64,000 bases of DNA from Circinella umbellata (GCA_025093555.1 JAIWNF010000014.1:372001-436000), one strand, 5' to 3'; shown: positions 11,930 to 23,833, counted from the first letter of the stretch. The notes: a model not told the origin generated them from the sequence alone. Numbers and translations: made by a program.

Positions 11930-12856
11930 TTATATATACCTTGTAACTTGTTCTTCAATACGCTGTAAGTTATCTGCTTCTGCTGTTGTTGCTACTGCTA
12001 CTGTTGCTGATGTTGTTGTTGTTGTTACTCCTCCTGATGCTCTTGCTCTTGCTACTTCTTCTACTTCTAATTGTTCAAATGCTTCCTTGAAATGACTATC
12101 ACGGTTATTCCAACCTTCCGCCAACATATGTTCAGCCGCCCAATGTTCTTCACAAAGCTTCAAATCGATGGGCATACGGTTCCAGACTGCTTCTGTAAAC
12201 GCCTCGATGGCAACTTTTCTATCCGTTTCATGGATGCTTGTCCATGTCATATTTGTTGTTATATCGAAGAAAGGGTCTTGGGTTTGTTTACGGATTAAGG
12301 TATCACGGGCCAAGTTATCTAACGCTACTCTTCGCTCCACTTTCATGGTGTTGTATATAGCGTCTGCTTTATCATTATCAATGCTTTGGTAATTTCCTCG
12401 TTTGATTACAAGATCGATTATATGTTCTTTTGTCGATCTGATTCGGACAGAGGTACGCTTTCCCTTTGAAACTTTATGTTTCCTTGGCGCAGGAATCACA
12501 TTGAGAATAAAATCTTGTCTATCAGTACTTGTACTGGCGTACGAAGACACCATAGAACCTTGTCTTGTGAGGGTTGCTGGATATACTAGGCCTGACATCA
12601 TGGATGAGTTTGATCTTGTTTCAGTGGATGATCCTACAGCAATCAAATTTGTTTCATCTTTTAAGTTCCTAATAGCATTTAATACCACGTCAATATTGTT
12701 CTTCATTTCTTCATTATTCTTCTTGATCAAATTACTCAATTCCCTTTGTGTTTCGAACAATTGAGTTTGATTGGCAGCAAGGTCGATTATTTGTCGTTTT
12801 AATTCTTGTAGATCTTGGGTAGCCGTGTTTTTGGTTGTAGAAGATCTTGGTGGCAT
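11930..12856 (-). CDS. ORF of the TIR element, unknown function
   Basis: The frame gives 308 aa. The N-terminus (residues about 14-70) is a predicted coiled coil rich in Glu/Gln/Asn/Leu (QELKRQIIDLAANQTQLFET). A basic linker follows (PRKHKVSKGKRTSVRIRSTK). The central globular part contains ALDNLARDTLIRKQTQDPFF and EEHWAAEHMLAEGWNNRDSH, and the tail is Thr/Ala-rich. A GTATAT donor sits just before the stop, and an acidic C-terminal exon may exist at about 11770-11895 (text like FIDTDNFHSILQVERDNDDD), but the phase does not match cleanly. Its setting inside a TIR element suggests a mobile-element protein, possibly DNA-binding. No family is recognised. Confidence 0.6.
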   Translation of the reverse strand: MPPRSSTTKNTATQDLQELKRQIIDLAANQTQLFETQRELSNLIKKNNEEMKNNIDVVLNAIRNLKDETNLIAVGSSTETRSNSSMMSGLVYPATLTRQGSMVSSYASTSTDRQDFILNVIPAPRKHKVSKGKRTSVRIRSTKEHIIDLVIKRGNYQSIDNDKADAIYNTMKVERRVALDNLARDTLIRKQTQDPFFDITTNMTWTSIHETDRKVAIEAFTEAVWNRMPIDLKLCEEHWAAEHMLAEGWNNRDSHFKEAFEQLEVEEVARARASGGVTTTTTSATVAVATTAEADNLQRIEEQVTRYI

Positions 12857-12879
12857 GACTATAAATTAAAATGAAAATG

Positions 12880-13080
12880 AATACAAGTTGCGTTGCTAAG
12901 AATACAAAGGTTTTTATCAAAGTAAAACGAAAATGAACAATAAGTGTTGCTAAGAATACAAAGAATTTAAACAAAGTAAATTGAAAATGAACAGAAAGTG
13001 TTGCTAAGAATACAAAGAATTTAAACAAAGTAAAATGAAAATGAACAGAAAGTGTTGTTAAGGAATACTGAAAAGAAAGT
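12880..13080. repeat. 52-54 bp tandem repeat
   Basis: The word GTTGCTAAGAATACAAAG recurs at 12894, 12946, 13000 and (diverged) 13054, giving periods of 52, 54 and 54 bp, with shared intervening GTAAAATGAAAATGAACA. The block lies just upstream of the start codon of the element's ORF, so it could serve as promoter or transposase-binding repeats. Confidence 0.85.
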
Positions 13081-13462
13081 GTTGCTTAGGAAGAAACAAG
13101 TTTTTTTAATGAAGTAAACAAAAGGACTGTTGTTTTCTCTTGTATTTTATTTACATCAGGATTATATCTAATAATTATAGTGTTAGTATTCTGTTTGCCC
13201 CTGTCTAATTGTCATCTCGGTTTTCTTCTGTGTTTCTAGGTTTTCATCCGTGTTTCTCGGTTTTCATCCGTGTTTCTCAGTTTTTGCCACCGAGAAAAAC
13301 CACATATAACGGAGATCTACAAACCACCGAGATTTACCAGGATCTACCTCAAATTTCGTGGTTTTTTATGGTTTTGGTCCGTATTCCTCCGTAGATCCTG
13401 GTGTGAACCGAGTTTTACGGAGAAATACTGTAATTTCACCACAATTTTTTTTTGATGTGTCA

Positions 13463-15651
13463 TAAGTCTAAATACAATTTAGTACGTATCTGTAGGTATG
13501 CGTATATAAAAAAATTAAAAACGTGTACGTATGGTAGTCAAGTAAAAATGGTTATTCTTTAGAAAACACATTTCTCGGGTGGCGATATAAAGTTAGAGTT
13601 TTTTTTATTCTATAAATAGTTTATTTTCGAAGGGTACGTAGCCTAAAAACTTTGTAGAAAATAGATAGAATCTATCATAGAAAAAGTAGTATAATATGAA
13701 CATTGAAGGGATAAGCGAATGAGGTGAACGATCTATACCATTAAATTGAGGTACCAAAGCACTAAAAATCATGTTGATCCTTCTAATTCTTTATTTAATT
13801 GTGTGTGTATAACATACACCGTGTTGCTTAACAACTACTAAGTGTTTATGATGATCTAAAGTCATTTTATTTTTCCCAAGGTATGTACCGCCTTTGGACT
13901 TCACGACTATTACCAAATACAGAAAGAGGATACGTAGTGGTACGTATATTAATTTAACTCTACATTAGTTACCTGGATTCACAATGTTTTCTATGTTCCT
14001 GAGATACGTATTCGTAAAAAAAATCATTGATTATATGGTATTGATAATAGTTTTGTTTTAGCATCAGTTTAATGCGCAATGACGTTAAATGGTGTTTTAT
14101 TTTTGGAGCTGATGTCATTATTGCGTATACGTCATTTGGTCATATTATTATAGATTTCTTAAATTTTGGCTTTATTTGATTTTGAGTCTTTGCTACATCA
14201 TTGGAAAAAAGATATTTTCTTTTGAAATGAGTGCTTGAGGAGGGCTGTACGTATCTATGACCTTCCTAAAAGACATGTTAAAGTGAGAAAAGGAAAGACG
14301 TTGTTATATGACGCGAATAGCTTAAAAGATTATGTGCTGTTAAAAGCAGAACCATAGCTGTATAATTCACTAGAAGAAAAACAAAAATTACAATAAATAG
14401 ACTTGATACGTTGGTACTAAAGATTGTAGAAAGAATGTTAATGATGGAAAGAGATATATAATTTTCGTAAAAATAAGCACTTGGCAAACGAGCCATCCTT
14501 AGTGTATTTGAAAGTATGAAAGGATGCCTACGTATATTTAAAACTGAGATTCTGTAAAGATGAATGTCAGGGTTGAATAAAAGGGTGATAGTGAAAATGA
14601 TTTTGAATCGTGCCATATTATAATACCACACAGATACAACACTTCTGGGGTAATATACCTAATAGACGGAAAAAAATGAAAATAGCTGGTCTTCTTCAAA
14701 TATTGAAGTAAGAAGGAGTAACTTAACCATTTATCTTGAGAATACCAGGAAGGGTTATGTAGACGAGGAATAATTTTTGGATACCTACTGTTGTCTGTTG
14801 AGTTGATGTGGACATATGTTAACAAAATGTTATAAAGTAAAGCCATTTGGAATAAAAACAGATCTTGTAATAATCTTGTGTAATATATAATGGAGTAACT
14901 AATTAACAAAAATGACAGTTATTTGCTAGCTTTATCTTGAATTTCACGCATGTGAACATTATAAAGAGTGTGTTTTATTTGCTACGTATGATATACTAGA
15001 ATCATCGTAAAGCACTGGATCTCCTTAAAATTCTGAGATAAGGGTGGTTTACATGATAATGATTTGTAAGAAATGAAGGAAATGAGAACAAATATAAACA
15101 TAAAGAAACATGATTTGAAAAACCTATTTTTAATTCTTCACTTTACAAATTTTACAGACAGAACATTGTTACCAAAGTTCTTTGTTTTTCCCACTCTAAC
15201 TTTATAACCATTTAAGCAACATACAATAAGTTGCAGTAGCACTAAAATTAGAATTTTATTACTCAATAATAGAAGCTATAAATAACTCAATAAATAGAAA
15301 TGGAGGATACAAGTAGACTATAATTCGATCTTTTGCTGCTTACAGATATATATATATGTATATGTAAATACCAGACTCATAATTTCAGTAGTGCTAAATT
15401 GAAGCACTTTCTTGAGTCTATGAGTTGATTATCTTTTTTCAATGTTCTGTGAGTACATTTGTATAAACAAAAGTATTCAAATTTTACTACTGCGGTTTTC
15501 GCAACCTTCAATATAAATCGAGACGGTGCTTTCCTAAAACAGAACATAACCTAAAAGTCGCGATATAGAAGTGGCGCATGAATTTTTTAGTTTAAAAAGT
15601 CGCGCAGTCTGTTACTGCGACAAACAACCCTAACTTCTTCTCTTTTAAACA
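13463..15651. other. Gene-poor intergenic
   Basis: AT-rich DNA between the TIR element and MOG1. Minus-strand frames at 14278-14909 are long, but their Tyr/Ile/Ser/Leu-rich text is what AT-rich DNA gives by chance. A TA run lies at about 15350-15365. No feature can be supported. Confidence 0.5.
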
Positions 15652-16517
15652 ATGGAATCAAGACAACTTTATGGTGGCGCCATTAGTTGCGTCGTAGCTA
15701 AATCGTTTCTTGATGCAAGGTATAGTATACATGGAATAAAATTATTCTCTTTTTTACACCTTCTTAGAAATAAATAGGATGGTAGTGCTGAGAAAACAAT
15801 AAACTTGTTTTATAAATCTAAACTATGATCTAATGTAACTATAGTCAAGTTCGACAGATCCCTGACAATCAAGAAGTATTTATTGATACAGAAACACAAC
15901 AAAGTTTAATTATTGAATTGCTTGAACCTGTTGAAGCACAAGACGAAACTATTGCCAAGTATGGGTTCCCCCTCATTCCCTTCTTTGTCAAAGAAACAAA
16001 AAAAAAGCAATCTTTGAACTAATGAATTTTGAGTAAATGTTGATATTATTAGACTTCATTTCGAACAACTGGCAAGAGACAATGATGCTGTTTCCTCAGA
16101 GATTGTAAATCTTCAACGTGTTTCGCCTGAAACTACAACACCTCGACTTCCGTAAGCTTTACCCTTCAATATTTGTATATATATATATATAATTAACATC
16201 TTTATTTTTCCTCTCCAACGTTTTTTTTTCATAGACCATCCACTACGTTAGTTCATATTTTACATGGTAGTCAAAAGGTAGCCAAGTTTGATGAAGCCAA
16301 AAAGATGGCGTATAATACAGTTGAAATCATGATGGCTATAGTTAGATTGGAACAAGTGTCTACAGATCTTGTTATTTCAATCAATGCTCCTGTGTTAATT
16401 GCAACTGGAAGTAGTGATGAACAACAACAACAAGATACAACGATTCATGATGTAGAAAAACATTTACAAGAAGTTTTAAGCCACTTACAAGTAAATGATT
16501 GGAGTCTTTTTTGTTAA
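15652..16517 (+). CDS. MOG1: Mog1, Ran GTPase-binding nuclear import factor
   Basis: Four exons (15652-15719, 15845-15958, 16053-16151, 16235-16517) encode 187 aa, close to the usual length of the family. The diagnostic N-terminus is present: LYGGAISCVVAKSFLDAS followed across the first intron by QVRQIPDNQEVFID. The rest shows the expected alternating strands and the LHFEQLARDNDAVSSEI region. Mog1 proteins bind Ran and stimulate guanine-nucleotide release, supporting the Ran cycle in nuclear transport. All introns are short (71-125 nt) and phases match. A QQQQ insert near residue 157 is the only local oddity. Confidence 0.93.
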
Positions 16518-16710
16518 AACAAAAAAAAAATCAGAACAAAAAAGGATAAAGAAAGAGTAACGTGTAGTTTAGAATAAAAAAAAAAAGAGAAAAAAAACTT
16601 GTATTTTATTATCTTATGATAAAGGAGAGAGAGAGAGAAAAAAAGAAGATATAATAATGGTAGGGTGGTTACTTTACAACAACTGATGCTATTTATTATT
16701 ATGAAGTTAA

Positions 16711-18212
16711 TTAAGCGGGACCATGAGATGGTGGTCGTTGAGAAATTCCATCATTGAACAAGTTATGAGTGCTTCCTGTAGGTGTACCTAATTATATATA
16801 GTGTGTATTTAATATTATATATGTATATATATATTAAAAAAAAGAGATATCAATAACAATAAAAGATTAAACAAACCTGCAACAATGCCACGATAATCTA
16901 ATCGATAAATTTTTGGTGGTAACCCTTTACCAAATCTACGATTAACATGATTTGAACAGAGTATTGCTGATACCATAACAAATAAATGAGCAGGAACAAT
17001 TGAAAATGCAGCGATAAAGCAAGTGGATAATGCTTGACGAGTGAATTGAGTATATTTGAATCGACATCCTGGTAAAATGGTTCTTGGAAAGCATAAACTA
17101 GACTTTTCATGAAAATCAGTAAATTCTTTATATCCACAGCAATGAAGCTATATATATGTTAGTATATAATAGTGGATTAGTTTGGTACTATATTTTTTTA
17201 ATCTTATTACGTATCGACTATTGTATTTTATTCATCAAATATAATAAAAGTATAAATGAGAAATGTTCTTACATTAGCTTGAATTCTTGTACGGCCATTG
17301 GATGTTAGATCATAATGCCATTGATAAGATAATTTACCATCAATATTCCATTTGTTTTTACGATAGGAAACATATCCAATGGATGCAACCATTGCAAATG
17401 TAACCCATAAGAGTAAATTATAACAAGTAAGAACTGTTCTATTATTAAGAATGATACCAACATAACCAACTAGTGCAGTAAAAACACATAATGTACCAGT
17501 TACTGTCATCACTAGTATATATAAATGTTATTGTTTATTCATATCATGTGCTTTGAAAAAGGAGGGTATAAAATTCATTATATACAAATACTTACAATTT
17601 AGTAATGTTTTTTGGCCCACAATAAAAACATCTGCTCGAAGATAGACTAGATTATTAAAATTAAAAATAGAAGATATCATCATCAGTATTTTTGTTACAA
17701 TCTCGGATCGTAACTTTCTTTTTATACATCTTTTAATAAAATAATAGTAATGTTGTATTTTACATTTCCCAAATGTGAGAATTGCTAAGAGTAAAATTCC
17801 TAACCCGTAACAAAATAACTGTATGAAGTATGATTAACATATTATAATGGATATTAGAAGACTAATATTCTATAACATTTCTTCTTCTTTAGATAATTTT
17901 ATATTTATTACTTACGAGAGTATTACTCAAAATAATCCACCACTTAAAGGTAGACCATCGCATTTTACGTTCCGCATTATGATCCTGAACGTAATGTTTC
18001 ATCAAATGAACGCTTGTAGGAGTTGTTGAGCTCAAAGAACTATGTGACAAGGTACTTGCTGTAGGTCCTCGATTTACATTATCTGTAGAGGCTATCCATG
18101 GTAATACAGGCCGCGGAAGATTTTGTTGATCCATAGTAGAAGTATCAGAAGGAAATTGATAATTATTATGATGTTGTGGTTGTCTTGAAGAAGAGCCTAT
18201 TGCTGTTTCCAT
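16711..18212 (-). CDS. Tetraspanin
   Basis: Six exons (18212-17916, 17818-17764, 17646-17596, 17511-17273, 17147-16877, 16787-16711) give 329 aa. A hydrophilic N-tail of about 90 residues precedes four membrane segments (around 91-115, 137-160, 164-185 and 243-268). Between segments 3 and 4 the large extracellular loop carries the defining HCCGYKE motif (CCG at 217-219), followed by further cysteines in SSLCF and LPGC. This layout defines tetraspanins, which organise membrane microdomains; in fungi they are linked to polarised growth and appressorium function. The intron at 17763-17647 has a length divisible by three and could be read through, but splicing gives the more normal short loop after segment 1. 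Confidence 0.85.
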
Positions 18213-19370
18213 TTTTATTTTATTTTTAGGTATCTATGATAATGATTGTGTAAATTTATGTGTGAAAGGACAAAAAAAAAGTGTGGTATATAAACAATCA
18301 AGTATTAGAAGAAGAAAAAGAATAAAAAACAAATTTGTAGAAAAGAGAAAAGAGAGAATTTAAACAAAACAAAACAAAAAAGTGAATGGACAATACTATT
18401 CGAATGTACATGTAATGCATATATATACAGATATTATTTTATTTACTCATATGCAGTAAAAGAATCGATTCATGGTCATCAACACTTTAATTCCCCACCT
18501 TTTATCTTTATAGTAATTGGGCGTTAAAAAAAAATAAGAGAAATACAATGCAATAGCCTACATCTTTATATATTATATTATAAAAGCTAATGTCGATAAA
18601 GGCCATTTTTTCATATATGACCTATGACGGATAAATTATGACGACGGATAAGACACATGCTCTCACACTATCGGTTTTTTTTACATCACGCGTAAACACA
18701 GAGAAACAGTTGCATGTATTATACATATTTTTACTTTTTTTTTAAAAAAGTATATATATTGTACATATATTGCACTTCCCCCTCCCTGTTTTTTTCCTTC
18801 CTCTTACCCCTTCCCTTTTTATTATATCTATAATCACTACGGTAACCGAATAAATCATGAATGATAAATAAAGTTTTTGTTTTTATATATATATATATCT
18901 ATAGCGCACTAAGTAAATAATTAGTATAAAAAAAGAAACTCTTTTCACAATAAAAAAGTGAATGTAGTACAGTGATCATCGCCATCTTATTTCATCTTTT
19001 GAGACGAAGAAACCAAACAAGATGTATGTGTAGTGTGAAAAAGAACAAAGCAGTATCATTGGTTGTTGGTTTTTTTAGGGGGGGAATAAGAATCTAAATA
19101 ATAAAAATAATAAATCGTAACAGAACTTTAGTGTGTAAAGAAAGAAAATAAAAGGGATAACATGAAATGTGGTATACAAAAAAAAAATAGAAAGAAATAA
19201 AGTTGGTACAATAAGGGGAGATGTTGATAGGTGTAATGGATTGATTTGAAATTATAATAGGTCGATATATATATATATATATATATATAAAGAGATAGAA
19301 AGAATATCCATAACAACAGTATACTATTACTTTACTAGTAGTAGTAGAATCAGTATAAGTAAAAGTGATA
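18213..19370. other. Intergenic between tetraspanin and RAX1-like gene
   Basis: Holds the tetraspanin promoter and the 3' flank of the RAX1-like gene. A (TA)n microsatellite lies at about 19266-19289 and a shorter one at about 18884-18898. No coding signal. Confidence 0.65.
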
Positions 19371-20643
19371 TTACAAACGTTTTGATGGTACGCCAGCAAA
19401 AATAATGGTTAATATGATCGATATTATAATAGTTATAGCTAACAACCATAATGACCGTGACCATAATATTCTTTTCACTTGGGATTGTCTTATTTTATTA
19501 AATCGGAATGTTGTTGTTTCACTAAAATATAAATCCATAGTAAACAAACAAGTCAGTACGTTCATTTGGTGATTTGCATAAACCCCCCCCCCAAAAAAAA
19601 CTTTCTTTTACCTGACATTAAAAATAAGAACCCAAATTGGATCTAATCCTGTCAAGAAGCATGAAATATTCAAAACACCAATCCAAAGGGGTAAGAGTGT
19701 CTAATTATACCATATGAAAATCAGCCCATGTAAAGTTTTACATAATACTTCAAATAGATATATAGTTTTTTTTATGTTTTTCTCTACTTACCCAAAATCG
19801 AACACCCCATTGAGGATATCCAAGAAAAATTAAACTAAATGCAACTGTAAGTCCTACCAACAAGGAAATCAAACCAATTACCAAACGAAGCATTTGTTGC
19901 CATAGAGTCAAATTACCCCAAACTTTTAGTCGTAAAAATTTAGGAAAAGCGCTTCGTCGCATATATTCAAACAAATATTCTTTAGCATCCGTAAACACTA
20001 ATGGATCATCTCGTCCACCGTCTTCCATTTGTCGGCGCATATTTGCTTTTAATTCTTGCGGTAATTGAGTCAATTCTTTTGATGCAGAAGGAACTAAATA
20101 TTTCAATAAAATACGTTGTGCTGAATCAGTTAAATCTTGTCGGTTTAACATGGCTTTTTGATGTAATCTTTCACGTGTTTGATCCAAAGGTGGTCGTTCT
20201 AATGGTACAAAAGAATCTTCTAAAAAATCTTCCTCTAATCGTGATTGTTGTTGTTGCTGTTGTTGTTGTTGTTGCTGAAATAGTTGACCTGGTGGTGCTA
20301 ATGTTTTTTTTAATGTAGCAGTTGAAGATAAAGGTGAAGAAGTGGGTCTATTTTTTTCGTCAACAGAACTAACTTGTGATAAACGACTTAATACACGAGG
20401 GGATTGAATACCATCAGCCAAATCTTCTTCGGTCAAATAACCAGATCGTCTCATTGTTTTCACATAACGGCGCCAAAGTAACTCATGATGTTGTACGTCG
20501 AGATAAAAATCTAATACTTCTTCCATGTGTAAACGATCACGCATGATGATGTACAGATTATATAAACATACTGGAGGTAATGTTTTACGAGTTAAAACTT
20601 GTTCCAATGTTGGTAACTCATTATGAAAGGAAGGTGATGTCAT
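19371..20643 (-). CDS. RAX1: RGS-domain membrane protein, Rax1-like
   Basis: Three exons (20643-19792, 19700-19612, 19521-19371) encode 363 aa. The N-terminus matches the Rax1 start (LPTLEQVLTRKTLPPVCLYN, then MRDRLHMEEVLDFYLDVQHH). The split RGS fold ends with GGRDDPLVFTDAKEYLFEYM and RRSAFPKFLRLKVWGN. A Gln run (about residues 124-133) sits in the variable insert. Membrane segments follow at about 250-275 and 286-312, and the last exon adds a C-terminal one (WLLAITIIISIILTIIFAGV). Rax1 with Rax2 marks bud sites and growth polarity in yeast; a polarity role here is inferred. The exon ends join in phase 0 and phase 2. Confidence 0.9.
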
Positions 20644-20983
20644 TTTATTTTATCAAGTGAATTAAAAACAATAAGAACAACAGATTATAATAATAATAAA
20701 GAAAAGAGGAGGAGAGATTCTATCTGTCTTGAAAAAAATAAAAAAGTGATTATATTAGGTGCCACAAAACCAGGAGAACATACCCAGAAAAAAAAAATAA
20801 TATCAAAGGTTCTTAATGATCCCCGCCTCTTTTCTTTCAATATGATAACAAAAACCGCAGTAATAAAAATAAAATGGGGCTTCTTTTTTTTTCCCTTTCT
20901 TTTTTCCTTCTTTTTTTTTTTTTTTTTGCTCCCTTGTTTCTATCTTTTTTCTTTTTCTTTATAGATACATAGAACTTTAATAA
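20644..20983. other. Divergent promoter region
   Basis: Separates the divergently transcribed RAX1-like (-) and metallophosphoesterase (+) genes by 340 bp. Contains a T/TC tract at about 20882-20960 immediately before the phosphoesterase start. Likely a shared regulatory region. Confidence 0.5.
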
Positions 20984-22006
20984 ATGATTTATGTTACTGA
21001 TTCTAGTGATAATTTAAAGCAGAAACAAGCCTCCTGTCGATTCGTCTGTGTTAGTGATACTCATGGAAAAACTAACTTCTCATTTCCTATTCCAGATGGT
21101 GACGTATTTGGTAAACTATCAACAAAACATCTATTTTAAATACTATTGTTATTATTATTATTAAAACACAAATAATCGATTGTTTTTGTATGTAGTACAT
21201 GCAGGTGATTTAACAAGATGTAGCATGCCAGATGAATTTGATAAAACTATAAAGTGGATTCAATCATTACCACACAAGTAAGTTTTCTTTATTATGTATT
21301 CATGTGTTTACATATTAACCTACTATTATAATATATATTTCACATAGAATTAAAATCATTACAGCAGGAAATCATGACCACATTCTCGATGAAAATTTTG
21401 GTTTTATTTCGCATAAACAAGAGATATTAGCAAAAATGGATCATGCCGGTATTTTATATTTGGAACATGAATCATTTCAATTGCCATCAGAATTTGGTGG
21501 ATATAAAATGTTTGTGAGTCCTTATGGTAAGCTCTTATAAAGTAACAACTATAGTATATATATATATACTATAAGCGTAACGATACATAAACTAACGATA
21601 GATACAACAATTAATAGCCCCATATCATATTGGAGGAGCATTTATGCTACATGATTTAAAAGGTAAATAATAAAAGTTTATGTAATGACCCTTTTTTTAA
21701 GAATAGCATAAAAATATTCTCTTATTAGAAATATGGGAACAGATTCCCGAAGACATTGATATCCTTGTCACTCATACCCCACCCTATGGTTATAACGATC
21801 GCATTGCTCGAGATGGTCGTCATGTCGGTTGTCCCCGACTTTTAGAAAAAGTCGAAACAATCAAACCACGCGTTCATTTATTTGGTCATATTCATGAAGA
21901 TCATGGTTGGCAATGGACTAAAGATGAATCGACTTTAATGATCAACGCGTGTACTTGTGATCGACGATATAGACCAAGTCAACATCCTGTTGTATTTGAT
22001 CTTTAA
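20984..22006 (+). CDS. Metallophosphoesterase (calcineurin-like, MPPED/UPF0046 type)
   Basis: Five exons (20984-21110, 21196-21277, 21348-21526, 21618-21662, 21729-22006) encode 236 aa. All the metal-binding blocks of the calcineurin-like fold are visible in order: DTH (residues 25-27), GDL (46-48), GNHD (77-80), THTPP (159-163) and GHIHED (197-202). The small size and the GYNDRIARDGRHVGCPRLLE segment place it with the short MPPED-like phosphoesterases, probable phosphodiesterases or phosphatases with a two-metal centre. The physiological substrate is unknown. There is no signal peptide, so it is probably cytosolic. Confidence 0.92.
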
Positions 22007-22348
22007 TAAAATATATGTATATACTTTAATTATTACTTCTACTATGTACTATATCACCATCCTATAAAAAGGTACTATATTTCATTTTTTTTACATATTT
22101 ATATAATGCAATTCAAGGAAACAAGTAATAACGCATAGCGAAATACTTTTATTTTCTTTATGTGTTATGGATACCTAACTGTAAAATCAATTTCATTAAA
22201 ACATATAATCATTCTGTTCTCATTATATACAAAGAACATTATTAACGTGAGACAGAAATCTTCACGACATGAATGTAACAATAAACTTATATATTCAAAT
22301 ATAAAGAATAATAATTTAAAATATACCGACTAAATAGCATAATCAATA
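22007..22348. other. Intergenic between phosphoesterase and TIR element
   Basis: 3' flank of the metallophosphoesterase gene; AT-rich, with no feature seen. The 4.9-kb element begins after the TA at 22347-22348. Confidence 0.6.
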
Positions 22349-22584
22349 CTGGATTTTTATTTTTGCGCACAGTGATAAATATTTTTGCACACAGTGATGA
22401 TTTTTTTTTTGCGCATTTGCTCATAGATTTTTGCGCACTCCTGATTTCTTATTTGCGTACATAAAATCATTTCGAAAGTGGATAACGTTCTTAAATATGC
22501 TTGATAACAACATTGAAGATTAAGCTTATTCAGAAATAACTATGTATACCAATATATTTTCTAAAGTATTGACTAGACACCAGC
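22349..22584 (+). repeat. Left terminal inverted repeat (outer part)
   Basis: Matches the reverse complement of 27011-27273 almost base for base, apart from a missing block of about 28 bp close to the tip. It continues after an insertion at 23517-23560. Contains spaced TTTTTGCGCA-type words. Confidence 0.9.
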
Positions 22585-22790
22585 CAATTAAATAATAATC
22601 TTAATGAAATGCAAAATATACAGCGATTTCTATTTTTGGAACGACATTGAATTGAGGCTTAGCGGACTTTAATCTTTAAGCCAATGGCAGATGTCCAATA
22701 TACTACCTTAGTGGCGTAAATCTTTTGGTTTATAAAATTGTAGTCTCAGTTCCAGTGATTGCTTCTTTAACGACCAGAGATGCTCTAACC

Positions 22791-23273
22791 CTACGTGGTA
22801 GATGATGTCGACCTTAGCATACTGGCGAGTTCTGTGGTGAAAGCCATGTTCTGTACCAGGCCTATAACTCTTCTGTCAGTCCTACTAACTTGGTGAAAGC
22901 CAAGGGTGTGGTTCGGACAGCAGACTGATTTGTTAATTGCCTCTTTATGATTAGATGAGTTTCTCATGTTCTGATGGGGTACTTGTTTGGTCACGGCATA
23001 GACATCTCTTTATGGTTTAATCATATTTATTATGTAAGGAGTGAACTAACTGGTCCTTTTTTTATTTTAGATGGGATATTCCTCAATCTTCCTTTTTTTA
23101 AGCGCTTTTCCAAATGAAAAAGTAACAGTTGTGGGAGCAATAATGAAGTACATAGAAACGCTGCTAGCAACAAGAGCATTATCCTGGTCGTTATAGTCAT
23201 CGTCTAGACAGACTGTTTTGTATTCTTTTGCAAATGCCTTGTAAGACAGGATCTTTTCCACATCATTCAACAA
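22791..23273 (-). pseudogene. Coding fragments in the left-arm insertion, unknown family
   Basis: Two minus-strand frames of protein-like, GC-richer sequence are separated by stops. Positions 23273-23067 include VEKILSYKAFAKEYKTVCLD and DDYNDQDNALVASSVSMYF. Positions 22994-22791 include KEAINKSVCCPNHTLGFHQV and RRVIGLVQNMAFTTELASML. No splice site of good quality joins them. They lie wholly in the 931-bp block that interrupts the left inverted repeat, so they may belong to a second, nested element. Confidence 0.35.
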
Positions 23274-23833
23274 ATAAACTTATACTATCCTTTTTACTGG
23301 ACCATGTTATATTTGTATATCTTCTTTATATTGTTTGTTTCATAACACCCACTTCTCCACCACATCTTTTATTATTATTATTATTATTATTTCTTGAACA
23401 ATGTGAAGAAAATCAAACTTATTCCTAACTGAAGTTCAATACCGGGAAATATGGATATACAATGGATTTACAATAATGACCAGCAAAACACCTTTGCAGC
23501 CGTCAACTTTACGTGCTTTCATGGTGGAAAGATAAGAAAAAAAACTGCCTCCAGTAATATTTGACAAAGCAAATATCCAGATATTATTATTATTATTATG
23601 GATAGCACCAAGATTGAGAAATTGTAACAAAACAAACCCAGAAAATTGATCTGCATGTCATAAGAGCTAGAGAGAAAAAAAAAACTTGGTACTATTTTAA
23701 AGATAGACAAGTGTTATTATAAATGTGTGATATATGACCGTTACAAAAGTTCATGTGATGAACACTAGAGGGAAAGTACTATGAAGGTTTCTTTTTTTTT
23801 AAAAAAAAAAAAACAGATGCATAATGATTGACA

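Larger units (their letters stand above)
11096..13459. mobile_element. 2.36-kb TIR element with one ORF, family unassigned
   Basis: The ends are inverted copies beginning CACATCAAAAAAAA, and both sides carry the trinucleotide TCA (11093-11095 and 13460-13462), consistent with a 3-bp target duplication. Inside each terminus, about 150 bp of GC-richer subterminal DNA repeats related words in opposite orientation (CTCGGTGG, GGTAAATC, TACGGAG/CTCCGTA). The interior holds a minisatellite-like block (about 11400-11690), one minus-strand ORF of 308 codons and a 54-bp tandem repeat. I see no DDE transposase, so the element may be mobilised in trans or use an unrecognised enzyme. A 3-bp duplication occurs in PIF/Harbinger and CACTA-type elements, but neither assignment is secure. 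Confidence 0.65.

Noticed and set aside
12732..13028. 98-codon frame with repeated FKFFVFLATL
   Set aside because: It reads through the 54-bp tandem repeat.
14278..14909. Overlapping minus-strand frames of 117 and 123 codons
   Set aside because: Tyr/Ile/Leu/Ser-rich text expected from AT-rich DNA, no motif, no splice support.
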